Position numbers and translations under genes: made by a program. Below are positions 10,035-18,238 of a stretch of 35,545 nt of DNA, piece after piece; position 1 is the stretch's first letter; the number at the start of each line of letters is the position of its first letter. The stretch spans positions 1-35,545 of the forward strand of contig CAMFLH010000016.1 of assembly GCA_945957295.1 (NCBI GenBank), given 5' to 3'. The DNA is from an uncultured Uliginosibacterium sp. (lineage in GTDB: Bacteria; Pseudomonadota; Gammaproteobacteria; Burkholderiales; Rhodocyclaceae). Below the pieces are notes generated by a model, which saw only the letters and a program-made list of their open reading frames with translations, made no database searches and was not told the DNA's origin.

Positions 10035-10564
10035 AAGCCGGGTCCCGCCCCGGCGGGCGTCTTACTTTCTGGCAACAGCACCAGAAAGTAAGCAAAGAGT
10101 GCCGCCCGGCGTTCGCGGTCAGGCGCATAGCGCCTGACTTCCCTGCGTTGCTCGCGCAACCGGGGGCCTGCGGAACTCGCCCTCGCTGCGCTCGGTGCTC
10201 AGACAGTCCTCGGCCTTCTTCCCGGTCGCGCTCCGCTACTTGGCGCTCTCGACGGGACCCAAAGTCAGAACCATCGCAGTTTTCGCGCACTGAGAAGTTG
10301 CAACGGCTGATCGTCGACGCTTTTCTTCCCCCTCTGAAACGCCGAGCAGCGCAGATGCATCAGGGTCCGACGCGCGCAGTGCGGCGGTGGCGAGCACTGT
10401 TCGAGCACCGAGCGCAGCGAGGGCGAGTTGCGCAGACACCCGATGCTTCGAGCAGCGCAGGGGACCGTGCGCGAAGCGCGCGGCGTTGAAGCGGGGGCCG
10501 CTTCTTTGGTTCCTTTCTTGTCGGCACAAGAAAGGAACCCGCCCGCCGGGGCGGGACCCGGCTT
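10035..10564. repeat. Nested-palindrome intergenic element bounded by 25-bp perfect inverted repeats
   Basis: AAGCCGGGTCCCGCCCCGGCGGGCG (10035-10059) is the exact reverse complement of CGCCCGCCGGGGCGGGACCCGGCTT (10540-10564). Adjacent hairpins lie at 10061-10092 and 10508-10539. Internal 27-bp perfect inverted repeat at 10174-10200/10403-10429. Confidence 0.85.
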
Positions 10565-10677
10565 CAGCGGACAAACGACCGCAACGCGACACGGCCGATC
10601 GCAAGCCGAAGCGTTGAGCGTCGCGACACGAAGTACCAAAACAAGCCCGGCGCGCCGCTTGCTAGTCATCCCGCGCC

Positions 10678-13600
10678 ATGCCACCCGAAACCAACCAAGA
10701 CACAGCCAACTCCGCCCCCGTCCAACGGGTCATCAAAATCCGCCGCGACTACAACAGCTGGGTCGCGCGCGAGACGATGGAGGACTATGCGCTGCGCTTC
10801 ACGCCACGCAGCTTCCGCCGCTGGAGCGAGCTGCGGGTGGCGAACACGGCGTTCGGCGTTGCATCCTTTTTGGTGCTTGAAGCGGTCGGGGCCACCATGT
10901 TGGTGCAGGCGGGCTTCATCAATGCACTGTTTGCGATCATCGCGACCGGCCTGATCATCTTCCTGGCCGGCTTGCCGATCAGTTTCTACGCCGCCCGCCA
11001 CGGGCTGGACATGGATCTGCTCACGCGTGGTGCAGGCTTCGGCTACATCGGCTCGACGATCACTTCGCTGATCTACGCCTCCTTCACCTTCATCTTCTTC
11101 GCGCTCGAAGCGGCGATCATGGCCTACGCGCTGGAGATGGCCTTCGGCATTCCGCCCGCGTGGGGCTATGTGTTGTGCGCGCTGGTGGTGATTCCACTGG
11201 TGACGCACGGCGTGACGACCATCAGCCGCTTGCAGACGCTGACGCAGCCGCTGTGGCTGCTGATGCTGGCGCTGCCCTTCGTGTTCGTGTTGTGGCAGGA
11301 GCCCACCGTGCTGGCTGGGCTGGTGAGCTACGCGGGGGTCGATGGCCGTGGCGGCAGCTTCAGCGTGCCGCTGTTCGGCGCGGCGCTGACCGTGGGCATT
11401 GCGCTGATCACGCAGATGGGCGAGCAGGCGGACTACCTGCGCTTCATGCCCGAGCGCACCGCAGTCAACCGCACACGCTGGCTCGCCGGCGTGATCGTCG
11501 GCGGGCCAGGCTGGGTGGTGCTGGGTGTCGCGAAGATGCTGGGCGGCGCGCTGCTGGCCTGGCTCGCGCTACGCAACGCAGTGCCCGCCGACAAGGCGGT
11601 CGACCCGAACCAGATGTACCTGATCGGCTTCTCGCATGTATTCAGCGCGCCGGGCTGGGCCTTGTGGGCAACGGTGCTGTTCGTGGTGATCTCGCAGTTG
11701 AAGATCAACGTCACCAACGCCTACGCCGGCTCGCTTGCATGGTCCAACTTCTTCGCGCGGCTGACGCACAGCCACCCCGGCCGCGTGGTGTGGATGGTGT
11801 TCAACACGCTGATCGCGCTGATGCTCATGGAGCTGAACGTCTTTCAGGCGCTGGGGCAAGTGCTGGGGCTGTATTCCAACATCGCGATCAGCTGGATGAT
11901 GGCGGTGGTGGCGGATCTGGTGATCAACAAGCCGCTCGGCCTGTCGCCGCCCGGTATCGAGTTCAAACGTAGCCACCTGTACGACATCAACCCCGTCGGC
12001 GTCGGCAGCATGGCGATCGCATCGGCGCTGAGCATATCGGCGTGGGTCGGGCTGCTCGGCCCCGCCCTGCAACCCTTCGCCTCCTTTATTGCGATCGGCA
12101 CGGCGATGGTGTGCTCGCCGCTGATCGCGTGGGCAACCGGCGGCAAGTACTACCTCGCGCGCAAGGCGGAACCGCGGCGGGCCGGCGCGCATCGCTGCTG
12201 CATCTGCGATCGCGAGTACGAATCGGACGACACCGCACACTGCCCCGCCTATCAGGGGCCGATCTGCTCGCTGTGCTGCTCGCTCGATGCGCGCTGCAAC
12301 GACTTGTGCAAGCCGCATGCGCGCCTGTCGTCACAATGGAACGGCGTGCTGCGCAGCCTGTTGCCACGCGCCGCACTGCCATACGTGGAAACCGGCCTCG
12401 GCCACTACCTGCTGCTGATGGCCGGCATCGTGCCCTTCCTCGCGCTGCTGATGGGCCTGCTGTACTACCACGAGTGGGTCGTCGTCGGCAGTCAGCATGC
12501 GGCCCTGCTGCCGCACTTACAGCAGAGCTTCATCAAAGCCTTCGCGGCGCTGCTGCTGGTGAGCGGCGTGGTCGCCTGGTGGATGGTACTGACGCACAAG
12601 AGCCGGCAGGTGGCACAGGAAGAATCCAACCGCCAGACCGCGGCGCTGATGCAGGAGATCGCCTCACACCAGCGCACCGATGAGCAACTGCAGAAGGCGC
12701 GACAGGTGGCCGAACAAGCCAACCTAGCGAAGAGCCGCCACATCACCGCGATCAGCCACGAGTTACGCACGCCGCTCAACAGCATCCTCGGCTACGCACA
12801 GATCCTCGATGGCGACGAGGCGATCCCGCCGCATCGGCGGCAGGCTGTGTCGGTGATCCGGCGCAGCGGCGACCATCTGCTGTCGCTGATCGAAGGCACG
12901 CTGGATCTCGCGCGCATCGAAGGCGGCAAGCTCACGCTCGACATCCGCCCGCTCGATTTCCCGGATTTCATTGCGCAGATCGTCGGCATGTTCGAGCTGC
13001 AAGCACGCAACAAGGGCCTCGCCTTCCACTTCGAACAACTCGGCGAACTGCCCCCGGTGGTGCGGGCCGACGAGAAGCGGCTGCGCCAGATCCTGATCAA
13101 CCTGCTCGGCAACGCGGTCAAGTTCACCCCGCGCGGCGAGGTGCGCTTCCGCCTGCGCTACCAGCGCGAGATGGCGCTGTGCGAAATCATCGACAGCGGC
13201 CCCGGCATCGCGCCGGACGAGATCGAACACATCTTCGAGCCCTTCGCACGTGGCCGCGCCGCGAGCCAGGGCGGCGCCGGCGGCACCGGACTGGGCCTCA
13301 CGATCACGCGCATGCTGACCGACCTGATGGGCGGCGAGCTTTCGGTGAGCAGCACGCCGGGCAGCGGCAGTACCTTCCTCGTTCGGCTCTTCGTGCCACA
13401 GGTGCACGGCCTGCAGGCAGTGCGCGCACGTGCCGACAAACTGCGCGTCGGATATGTCGGTGTGCGGCAGCGGATTCTGATCGTCGACAACGAGCGCGTG
13501 GACCGCGAACTGCTCGCCAGCATCCTTGCACCGCTGGGTTTCGAGCTCGCGCAGGCCGCAAACGGTTACGAGTGCCTGGAACGCTGGGCGGATTTCAAAC

Positions 13601-14115
13601 CGCATCTGATCTTCATGGATCTCGCGATGCCCGGCATCGACGGCTGGGAGACCCTGCGTCGCCTGCGCGCAAAGGGATGCGACGCGAAGCTCGCGGTGCT
13701 CTCAGCAAACGCCTTCGACCGCGGCCTGGAGAACGACGTCGGTTTGCCGGCTGAGGACTTCCTCGTCAAGCCGCTGAGGGTGCAGAACCTGCTCGACTGG
13801 ATCGGGAACAAGCTCACGCTCGAATGGGTCTGCGCGGACTCGACGCCAAGGCCATCTCCCTCCGCCGCTGCATCACCGGCACCGATGAACTATCCGGACG
13901 ACACAACGCTGACCGCGCTGGAATCGGCCATCACGCTCGGCTACCTGCGCGGCATTCTCGATACGCTGGCCACACTCGAGGCGCAAGACGCACGCTATGT
14001 TGAATTCGTCCGCGTGATGCGTGGCCTCGCACGACAATTCCAGTTCGAACCCATGCACGAAATCCTTCGCAAGGCGCGCAGCGCGCAGCACGGAGACGCC
14101 CATGCCGGCCATTGA
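10678..14115 (+). CDS. Hybrid sensor histidine kinase with N-terminal NCS1 (nucleobase:cation symporter-1)-like permease module, Cys-rich linker, HisKA/HATPase and REC domain
   Basis: 1145 aa. N-terminus 'RVANTAFGVASFLVLEAVGATMLVQAGF...ADYLRFMPERT...YAGSLAWSNFF' resembles NCS1/cytosine-purine permeases; H-box 'HITAISHELRTPLNSILGYAQIL'; 'NLLGNAVKFTP', 'GGTGLGLTITRML'; REC 'LIFMDLAMPGIDGWETL'. Confidence 0.93.
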   Translation: MPPETNQDTANSAPVQRVIKIRRDYNSWVARETMEDYALRFTPRSFRRWSELRVANTAFGVASFLVLEAVGATMLVQAGFINALFAIIATGLIIFLAGLPISFYAARHGLDMDLLTRGAGFGYIGSTITSLIYASFTFIFFALEAAIMAYALEMAFGIPPAWGYVLCALVVIPLVTHGVTTISRLQTLTQPLWLLMLALPFVFVLWQEPTVLAGLVSYAGVDGRGGSFSVPLFGAALTVGIALITQMGEQADYLRFMPERTAVNRTRWLAGVIVGGPGWVVLGVAKMLGGALLAWLALRNAVPADKAVDPNQMYLIGFSHVFSAPGWALWATVLFVVISQLKINVTNAYAGSLAWSNFFARLTHSHPGRVVWMVFNTLIALMLMELNVFQALGQVLGLYSNIAISWMMAVVADLVINKPLGLSPPGIEFKRSHLYDINPVGVGSMAIASALSISAWVGLLGPALQPFASFIAIGTAMVCSPLIAWATGGKYYLARKAEPRRAGAHRCCICDREYESDDTAHCPAYQGPICSLCCSLDARCNDLCKPHARLSSQWNGVLRSLLPRAALPYVETGLGHYLLLMAGIVPFLALLMGLLYYHEWVVVGSQHAALLPHLQQSFIKAFAALLLVSGVVAWWMVLTHKSRQVAQEESNRQTAALMQEIASHQRTDEQLQKARQVAEQANLAKSRHITAISHELRTPLNSILGYAQILDGDEAIPPHRRQAVSVIRRSGDHLLSLIEGTLDLARIEGGKLTLDIRPLDFPDFIAQIVGMFELQARNKGLAFHFEQLGELPPVVRADEKRLRQILINLLGNAVKFTPRGEVRFRLRYQREMALCEIIDSGPGIAPDEIEHIFEPFARGRAASQGGAGGTGLGLTITRMLTDLMGGELSVSSTPGSGSTFLVRLFVPQVHGLQAVRARADKLRVGYVGVRQRILIVDNERVDRELLASILAPLGFELAQAANGYECLERWADFKPHLIFMDLAMPGIDGWETLRRLRAKGCDAKLAVLSANAFDRGLENDVGLPAEDFLVKPLRVQNLLDWIGNKLTLEWVCADSTPRPSPSAAASPAPMNYPDDTTLTALESAITLGYLRGILDTLATLEAQDARYVEFVRVMRGLARQFQFEPMHEILRKARSAQHGDAHAGH

Positions 14116-15040
14116 TCGCCCTGGCGTCGTACTGATCGTCGACGACGTACCGGACAACCTCGCGTTGTTGCACGACGCGCTCGACGAGGCCGGCTACACC
14201 GTGCTGGTCGCGACCAATGGCCACGACGCACTGATGCGCGCGCGCCAGAGCCTGCCCGATGTGATTCTGCTCGACGCGCTGATGCCCGGCATCGATGGAT
14301 TCGAGACGGCGCGTCGGCTGAAAGCCGACTTCGCGACGCAGGCGATCCCGATCGTGTTCATGACCGGTCTCACCGAGACCGAACACGTCGTTGCCGCTTT
14401 CTCGGCCGGTGGAGCGGATTACGTTACGAAGCCGATCCGCCCGCAAGAGGTACTCGCCCGCATTGCCGCCCACATGCAGAACGCCCGCCAGATGCGACAG
14501 GCGCGCAGCGCGCTCGACGCCTTCGGTCAGGCGACGGTGGCAGTACGCGCAGCCGACGGCAAGCTGGTCTGGCAGACGCCGCTCGCACGCGAACTGCTGC
14601 ACGCCCACTTCGGCACCGAACGCGATGAGACGCCAGCGCGCCTGCTCGAATGGATCGCGGCAGCCGAGGGCGCGCGCCGTGAGGGGCGTGATCACAGCAG
14701 CTTGCTCGTCGCGAGCGGCGCCCGCCGGCTGCTCGCCACCTTCCACGACCAGACCGGCGACGATGAATGGTTGGTCGTACTGCGGGAGGAAAACGACGCA
14801 TCCGCGATCGAAGCACTGATCGCCACGTTCCGGCTGACCACCCGCGAAGCGGAAGTGCTTTACTGGGTCACGCAGGGCAAGACCAGCCCCGATATCGGGC
14901 AGATCCTCGGCAGCAGCCCGCGCACCGTAAACAAACACCTCGAACATGTTTTCGAAAAGTTGGGCGTCGAAACCCGCACTGCGGCAGCGGCCCTCGCGAT
15001 GAACCGCCTGCGCGGCACGCAACGCGCCGCCTCCACCTGA
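14102..15040 (+). CDS. Response regulator: REC domain, middle PAS-like region, C-terminal LuxR-type HTH
   Basis: ATG at 14102 overlaps the kinase gene by 14 bp. 'VVLIVDDVPDNLALLHDAL...VILLDALMPGIDGFE' REC; 'LTTREAEVLYWVTQGKTSPDIGQILGSSPRTVNKHLEHVFEKLGVETRTAAA' LuxR HTH. Confidence 0.93.
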   Translation: MPAIDRPGVVLIVDDVPDNLALLHDALDEAGYTVLVATNGHDALMRARQSLPDVILLDALMPGIDGFETARRLKADFATQAIPIVFMTGLTETEHVVAAFSAGGADYVTKPIRPQEVLARIAAHMQNARQMRQARSALDAFGQATVAVRAADGKLVWQTPLARELLHAHFGTERDETPARLLEWIAAAEGARREGRDHSSLLVASGARRLLATFHDQTGDDEWLVVLREENDASAIEALIATFRLTTREAEVLYWVTQGKTSPDIGQILGSSPRTVNKHLEHVFEKLGVETRTAAAALAMNRLRGTQRAAST

Positions 15041-15227
15041 GGGCGCAGCAGCGCTGGCCCGTTACAGTCGCTTTCAAGCGTAACGGAGCAACTCGCGACA
15101 AACCGCAGTCAAATTTGCAGGCTACTCGGCCCGCACCGCATGTTGGGCGCGGTGCCCGGAGCTCGGGGTGGGTGCCCGCTCACGCCCGCGTGGATGTGAA
15201 TCCGTTGTTGTTGAAGGAGGACTCACG

Positions 15228-15392
15228 ATGCCTGCAATCCGATCGACCCTCATCACCGCCCTCGTCGCAACGCTCTGTTTGCTCCAGGGCTGCGCGTTTG
15301 CCGTCGGCGCAGCGGCTGGCGGCGCCGCCGGTTACATGCTCAAGGACAAGGGCTACACGGTTCAGTCGCCAGTGACGCACGAACACCGCTAG
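15228..15392 (+). CDS. Small glycine-rich lipoprotein
   Basis: MPAIRSTLITALVATLCLLQGCAFAVGAAAGGAAGYMLKDKGYTVQSPVTHEHR; lipobox LLQGC; AAGGAGG RBS just upstream. Confidence 0.75.
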   Translation: MPAIRSTLITALVATLCLLQGCAFAVGAAAGGAAGYMLKDKGYTVQSPVTHEHR

Positions 15393-15533
15393 CAAGCGTC
15401 TGAATCACTGACTGTTTCGCGGCATCGCGAGGCGCCCGCCAGATCCGCTCGACTGGCTCAACGCTGATTGCGGCCTGCGCCGCGGGGGTTTCGCGCCCAT
15501 ATTCAGCACATCCCGGCGCGTCGCGCAGCAATG

Positions 15534-15560
15534 AAAAAGCCCCGGTCGGGCCGGGGCTCC
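15534..15560 (-). terminator. Rho-independent terminator for the minus-strand gene 15583-15804
   Basis: aaaaAGCCCCGGtcGGGCCGGGGCT; the A-run on the + strand is a T-run on the - strand after the stem. Confidence 0.75.
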
Positions 15561-15582
15561 TTTGCCTTGCAGCGGCGGGTAC

Positions 15583-15804
15583 TTACTTGGCCGGCTTGGC
15601 TTCCGGCGTTGCGGCGGGCTTGGCCTCGGCGGCGGCGGTCGGCGCCTTCTTCGCGTGGTGCTTGGTCTGCTTGGTCGACTTGGTCGTCTTCGCCTCGGCA
15701 GCCGGCTTGGCAACCGGGGCCGATTGGGTCGCGGCCGGTGCATCGGCGGCAAACACGCCAGCAGCAAAGGTCAGTGCGCTCAGGGTCAGGATCAGCTTCT
15801 TCAT
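15583..15804 (-). CDS. Small exported Ala/Lys/Pro-rich low-complexity protein
   Basis: MKKLILTLSALTFAAGVFAADAPAATQSAPVAKPAAEAKTTKSTKQTKHHAKKAPTAAAEAKPAATPEAKPAK; clear signal peptide; RBS and downstream terminator. Confidence 0.75.
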   Translation of the reverse strand: MKKLILTLSALTFAAGVFAADAPAATQSAPVAKPAAEAKTTKSTKQTKHHAKKAPTAAAEAKPAATPEAKPAK

Positions 15805-15915
15805 GGTCAGGCTCCTTGTGTTCGAGTTAAGTGCCTTCTCGCTGAAGGCATGGCTGCATTCTGCGAGTGCGATCCTTAAGCCCGACTGAGCCCGGATTAA
15901 GCCGGACTTAAGCCC

Positions 15916-16779
15916 TCAGCCGGCGCCGTAAACACTGAGCGCGGGGTGATCGGGGGCGACTTCTGCAATCGTTGCGTTGATCAGGCGACGCGCAATCGTG
16001 ATCTGGTGCGGCAGCGGGGGGAGCGCATCGATCGGGAACCACGCTGCATCAAGGATCTCCGCGGGATCCGCGACGATCTCGCCACTCGCCCAGTCCGCCA
16101 CGAAGGCGATCATCAGCGAATGCGGGAAGGGCCAGCACTGGCTGCCGAAGTAGCGCAGGTTCTTCACCCGCAGGCCCACTTCCTCGAACACCTCGCGATG
16201 CAAACAGTCCTCCACCGATTCGGACGGTTCGACAAAACCGGCGAGCGCGCTGTAGATCACGCCGGGGAAGCGCGCACCGTGCGCGAGCAAAAGTTCGCGC
16301 CCGTTTGGGCCATCGCGCTTGATCAGCGCCATCATCGCTGGCGCGAGGCGCGGATAGGCCACCTGCCCGCACGCAGGACAGCGCCTGGCACGCCCCTCGT
16401 CGAACAATTCGTTGGCTTGCCCGCAAGCGCCGCAGAAGCGATGGCTGCGCGCGAAATCGAGCAACTGCTGCGCGCGACCGGCGACCGCCAGCAGCGTTTC
16501 CGGCAGCAGGTTGAACAACTGCCGCAGCGGCACCGCTTCAAGCCCCTCCGGCAAGTCGGGTGCGAGCAGTTCGCCCATGTGACAGGCGCGACCATCGAGC
16601 ACGCCAACCGAGTGCAGTTCCCCGAGTGGCAGGTCGCGATATGCCGCATCGGGCAGACGCGCGACATCGCCATCGCGAATCACGACCAGCGCGCCGCGCA
16701 GGAAGAGGAAGCGATGAGCCGACGCGTCGTCAGGGTCGGCAGGCGCCCAGCCGGGCTGAAAGTCGATGGAGAGCTGCAT
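15916..16779 (-). CDS. nudC: NAD+ diphosphatase (NADH pyrophosphatase), Nudix family
   Basis: 'FCGACGQANELFDEGRARRCPACGQVAYPRLAPAMM' zinc ribbon; Nudix box 'GFVEPSESVEDCLHREVFEEVGL'; 'GSQCWPFPHSLMIAF' NudC motif. Confidence 0.95.
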   Translation of the reverse strand: MQLSIDFQPGWAPADPDDASAHRFLFLRGALVVIRDGDVARLPDAAYRDLPLGELHSVGVLDGRACHMGELLAPDLPEGLEAVPLRQLFNLLPETLLAVAGRAQQLLDFARSHRFCGACGQANELFDEGRARRCPACGQVAYPRLAPAMMALIKRDGPNGRELLLAHGARFPGVIYSALAGFVEPSESVEDCLHREVFEEVGLRVKNLRYFGSQCWPFPHSLMIAFVADWASGEIVADPAEILDAAWFPIDALPPLPHQITIARRLINATIAEVAPDHPALSVYGAG

Positions 16780-16858
16780 CGTGGTCAGATTTGAGACGGG
16801 CGCACAGCATAGCGCGGGCGCCCGTCAGCCGGCAGCCATGCCGCCGGCACCGTCATGC

Positions 16859-17953
16859 TTAGCCGAGCCGGCTACGGCGACGGGCGATCGCGCCCATCAT
16901 GCCAACACCGCACAGCATCAGCGCCCAGGTGGAGGGCTCAGGTACGGCCGGCGTCAACAGCACCAGCGATTGGCCCGCCGGGGTGTAGCGCGTCGTCAGC
17001 ACCTGGCCTTGGTCGTTCAGTGCAGATACGAGCCACTGCGAACCGTACACGCCTTCCTCACCGATGAACTGGCTCACACCGTTGTGCCAGAGGACGAGCC
17101 TGGAATTGCTGATGCTGTCCCAAGTATCACCATTCCAAACGGTACCCAGCACATCACCGCTCGCGTTGACGTCGAACGCACGCGAATGGCTGTAGCCCGT
17201 CGCGCCCAGCGCCAGCACGTTGCCGGTGGATTCGCGCAGGAAGGCCTTCTGATTGAAGAAGTCGCCGCCCGAGTAAATCGCGTTGTAGCTGACATCGCCG
17301 TCGTCATTGATGCGCGAACGGTTGTAGTAGATCACGCCCGGGTAGGAGTCCTTGGCGATATAGCTGACCACGCCATCCTTCGCCGTATAGACGCCCGTCA
17401 TGCCCGGCTCGCCAACAACGGCTGCGGTACCGGTGATCACGCCATGGTTGTTGATGTCCCATGCGGCCGAGCCTTCATCCCCCGCAATGACCTTGCTCGG
17501 GGCCGAGCCGGCAACGCCGACCTGGGAGTTCGCCCCCCAACCCTGCATGCCGCTGCCGCCGACGACCACGCCGGCGTTGTTGATCGACTGCGCGGAGCTG
17601 TCGCCGTAGCCCGGCAGGATCCCGATGTCCTTGCGCGGGCCGCTGGACGACCACACGACGCCCTTGTAGGCACCTTGAACAACATCACCGCTGATCTGGC
17701 CGACGTCGTTCATGCCAGTGAGCTGTTGCACGTTGCCTTTGAGCTTGGACCAGGTTTCGTAGGCATAGACGTAGCCTTCGCCCGAATAGTTGGACACCGC
17801 AAAGCCGCCAACGTTGTTCATCACAACACTGCTGAACGAGCCTCCTTGCGGGATCCCCTCCATGTCCAGCGCAACCTCATTCCACGCGGCATGCGACAGG
17901 GGAGCCACGAAGAAGGACAGCGCCAGGGCGATAGTCCGTTTGTTCAGATACAT
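16859..17953 (-). CDS. Exported protein with PEP-CTERM sorting signal
   Basis: N-terminal signal peptide; repeated 'NDxGxxxG' segments; C-terminal 'VPEPSTWALMLCGVGMMGAIARRRSRLG'. Confidence 0.92.
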   Translation of the reverse strand: MYLNKRTIALALSFFVAPLSHAAWNEVALDMEGIPQGGSFSSVVMNNVGGFAVSNYSGEGYVYAYETWSKLKGNVQQLTGMNDVGQISGDVVQGAYKGVVWSSSGPRKDIGILPGYGDSSAQSINNAGVVVGGSGMQGWGANSQVGVAGSAPSKVIAGDEGSAAWDINNHGVITGTAAVVGEPGMTGVYTAKDGVVSYIAKDSYPGVIYYNRSRINDDGDVSYNAIYSGGDFFNQKAFLRESTGNVLALGATGYSHSRAFDVNASGDVLGTVWNGDTWDSISNSRLVLWHNGVSQFIGEEGVYGSQWLVSALNDQGQVLTTRYTPAGQSLVLLTPAVPEPSTWALMLCGVGMMGAIARRRSRLG

Positions 17954-18044
17954 CCAACATCTCCTGAAATTTGTTTTGTGGTCACGCCGCTACGCGGCGC
18001 TCCGGGGATGCTAGCCATTGGCGCACCCGGCCACGGCTCTCGTC

Positions 18045-18069
18045 GTGACCTACATGCGTAGGCAGTCAC
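18045..18069. promoter_or_regulatory. Candidate operator: imperfect 25-bp palindrome in the urtA/PEP-CTERM divergent intergenic region
   Basis: GTGACCTACATGCGTAGGCAGTCAC: GTGAC...GTCAC and CCTAC...GTAGG arms. GTGACCTAC recurs at 18132-18140. Confidence 0.45.
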
Positions 18070-18238
18070 GCTGGGCATGAGATTTCTTCGACGGCCGACC
18101 GAATCCGCGCGCCGCCAAGCACGAAGCGCACGTGACCTACGCAATCTGACGTATTCCTCGATCCGGGGCGCGGCCCTAATGTGGCACCGCAGCATCCCAC
18201 TGACCCCGTGACCCCAACTGATTCGAGGAAGAGCGTCC

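Noticed and set aside
9965-10880. Cluster of overlapping ORFs on both strands (e.g. 10236-10604 -, 10265-10684 -, 9965-10489 +)
   Set aside because: They translate the nested inverted repeats; composition and multi-frame openness fit a non-coding repeat element.
16766-18061. 431-aa + strand ORF opposite the PEP-CTERM gene
   Set aside because: Antisense shadow; the minus-strand frame has a signal peptide and sorting signal.
18182-18200. Sigma-54 promoter upstream of urtA (TGGCAC at 18182)
   Set aside because: The -24-like TGGCAC is present but the -12 TTGC element is missing at the required spacing.
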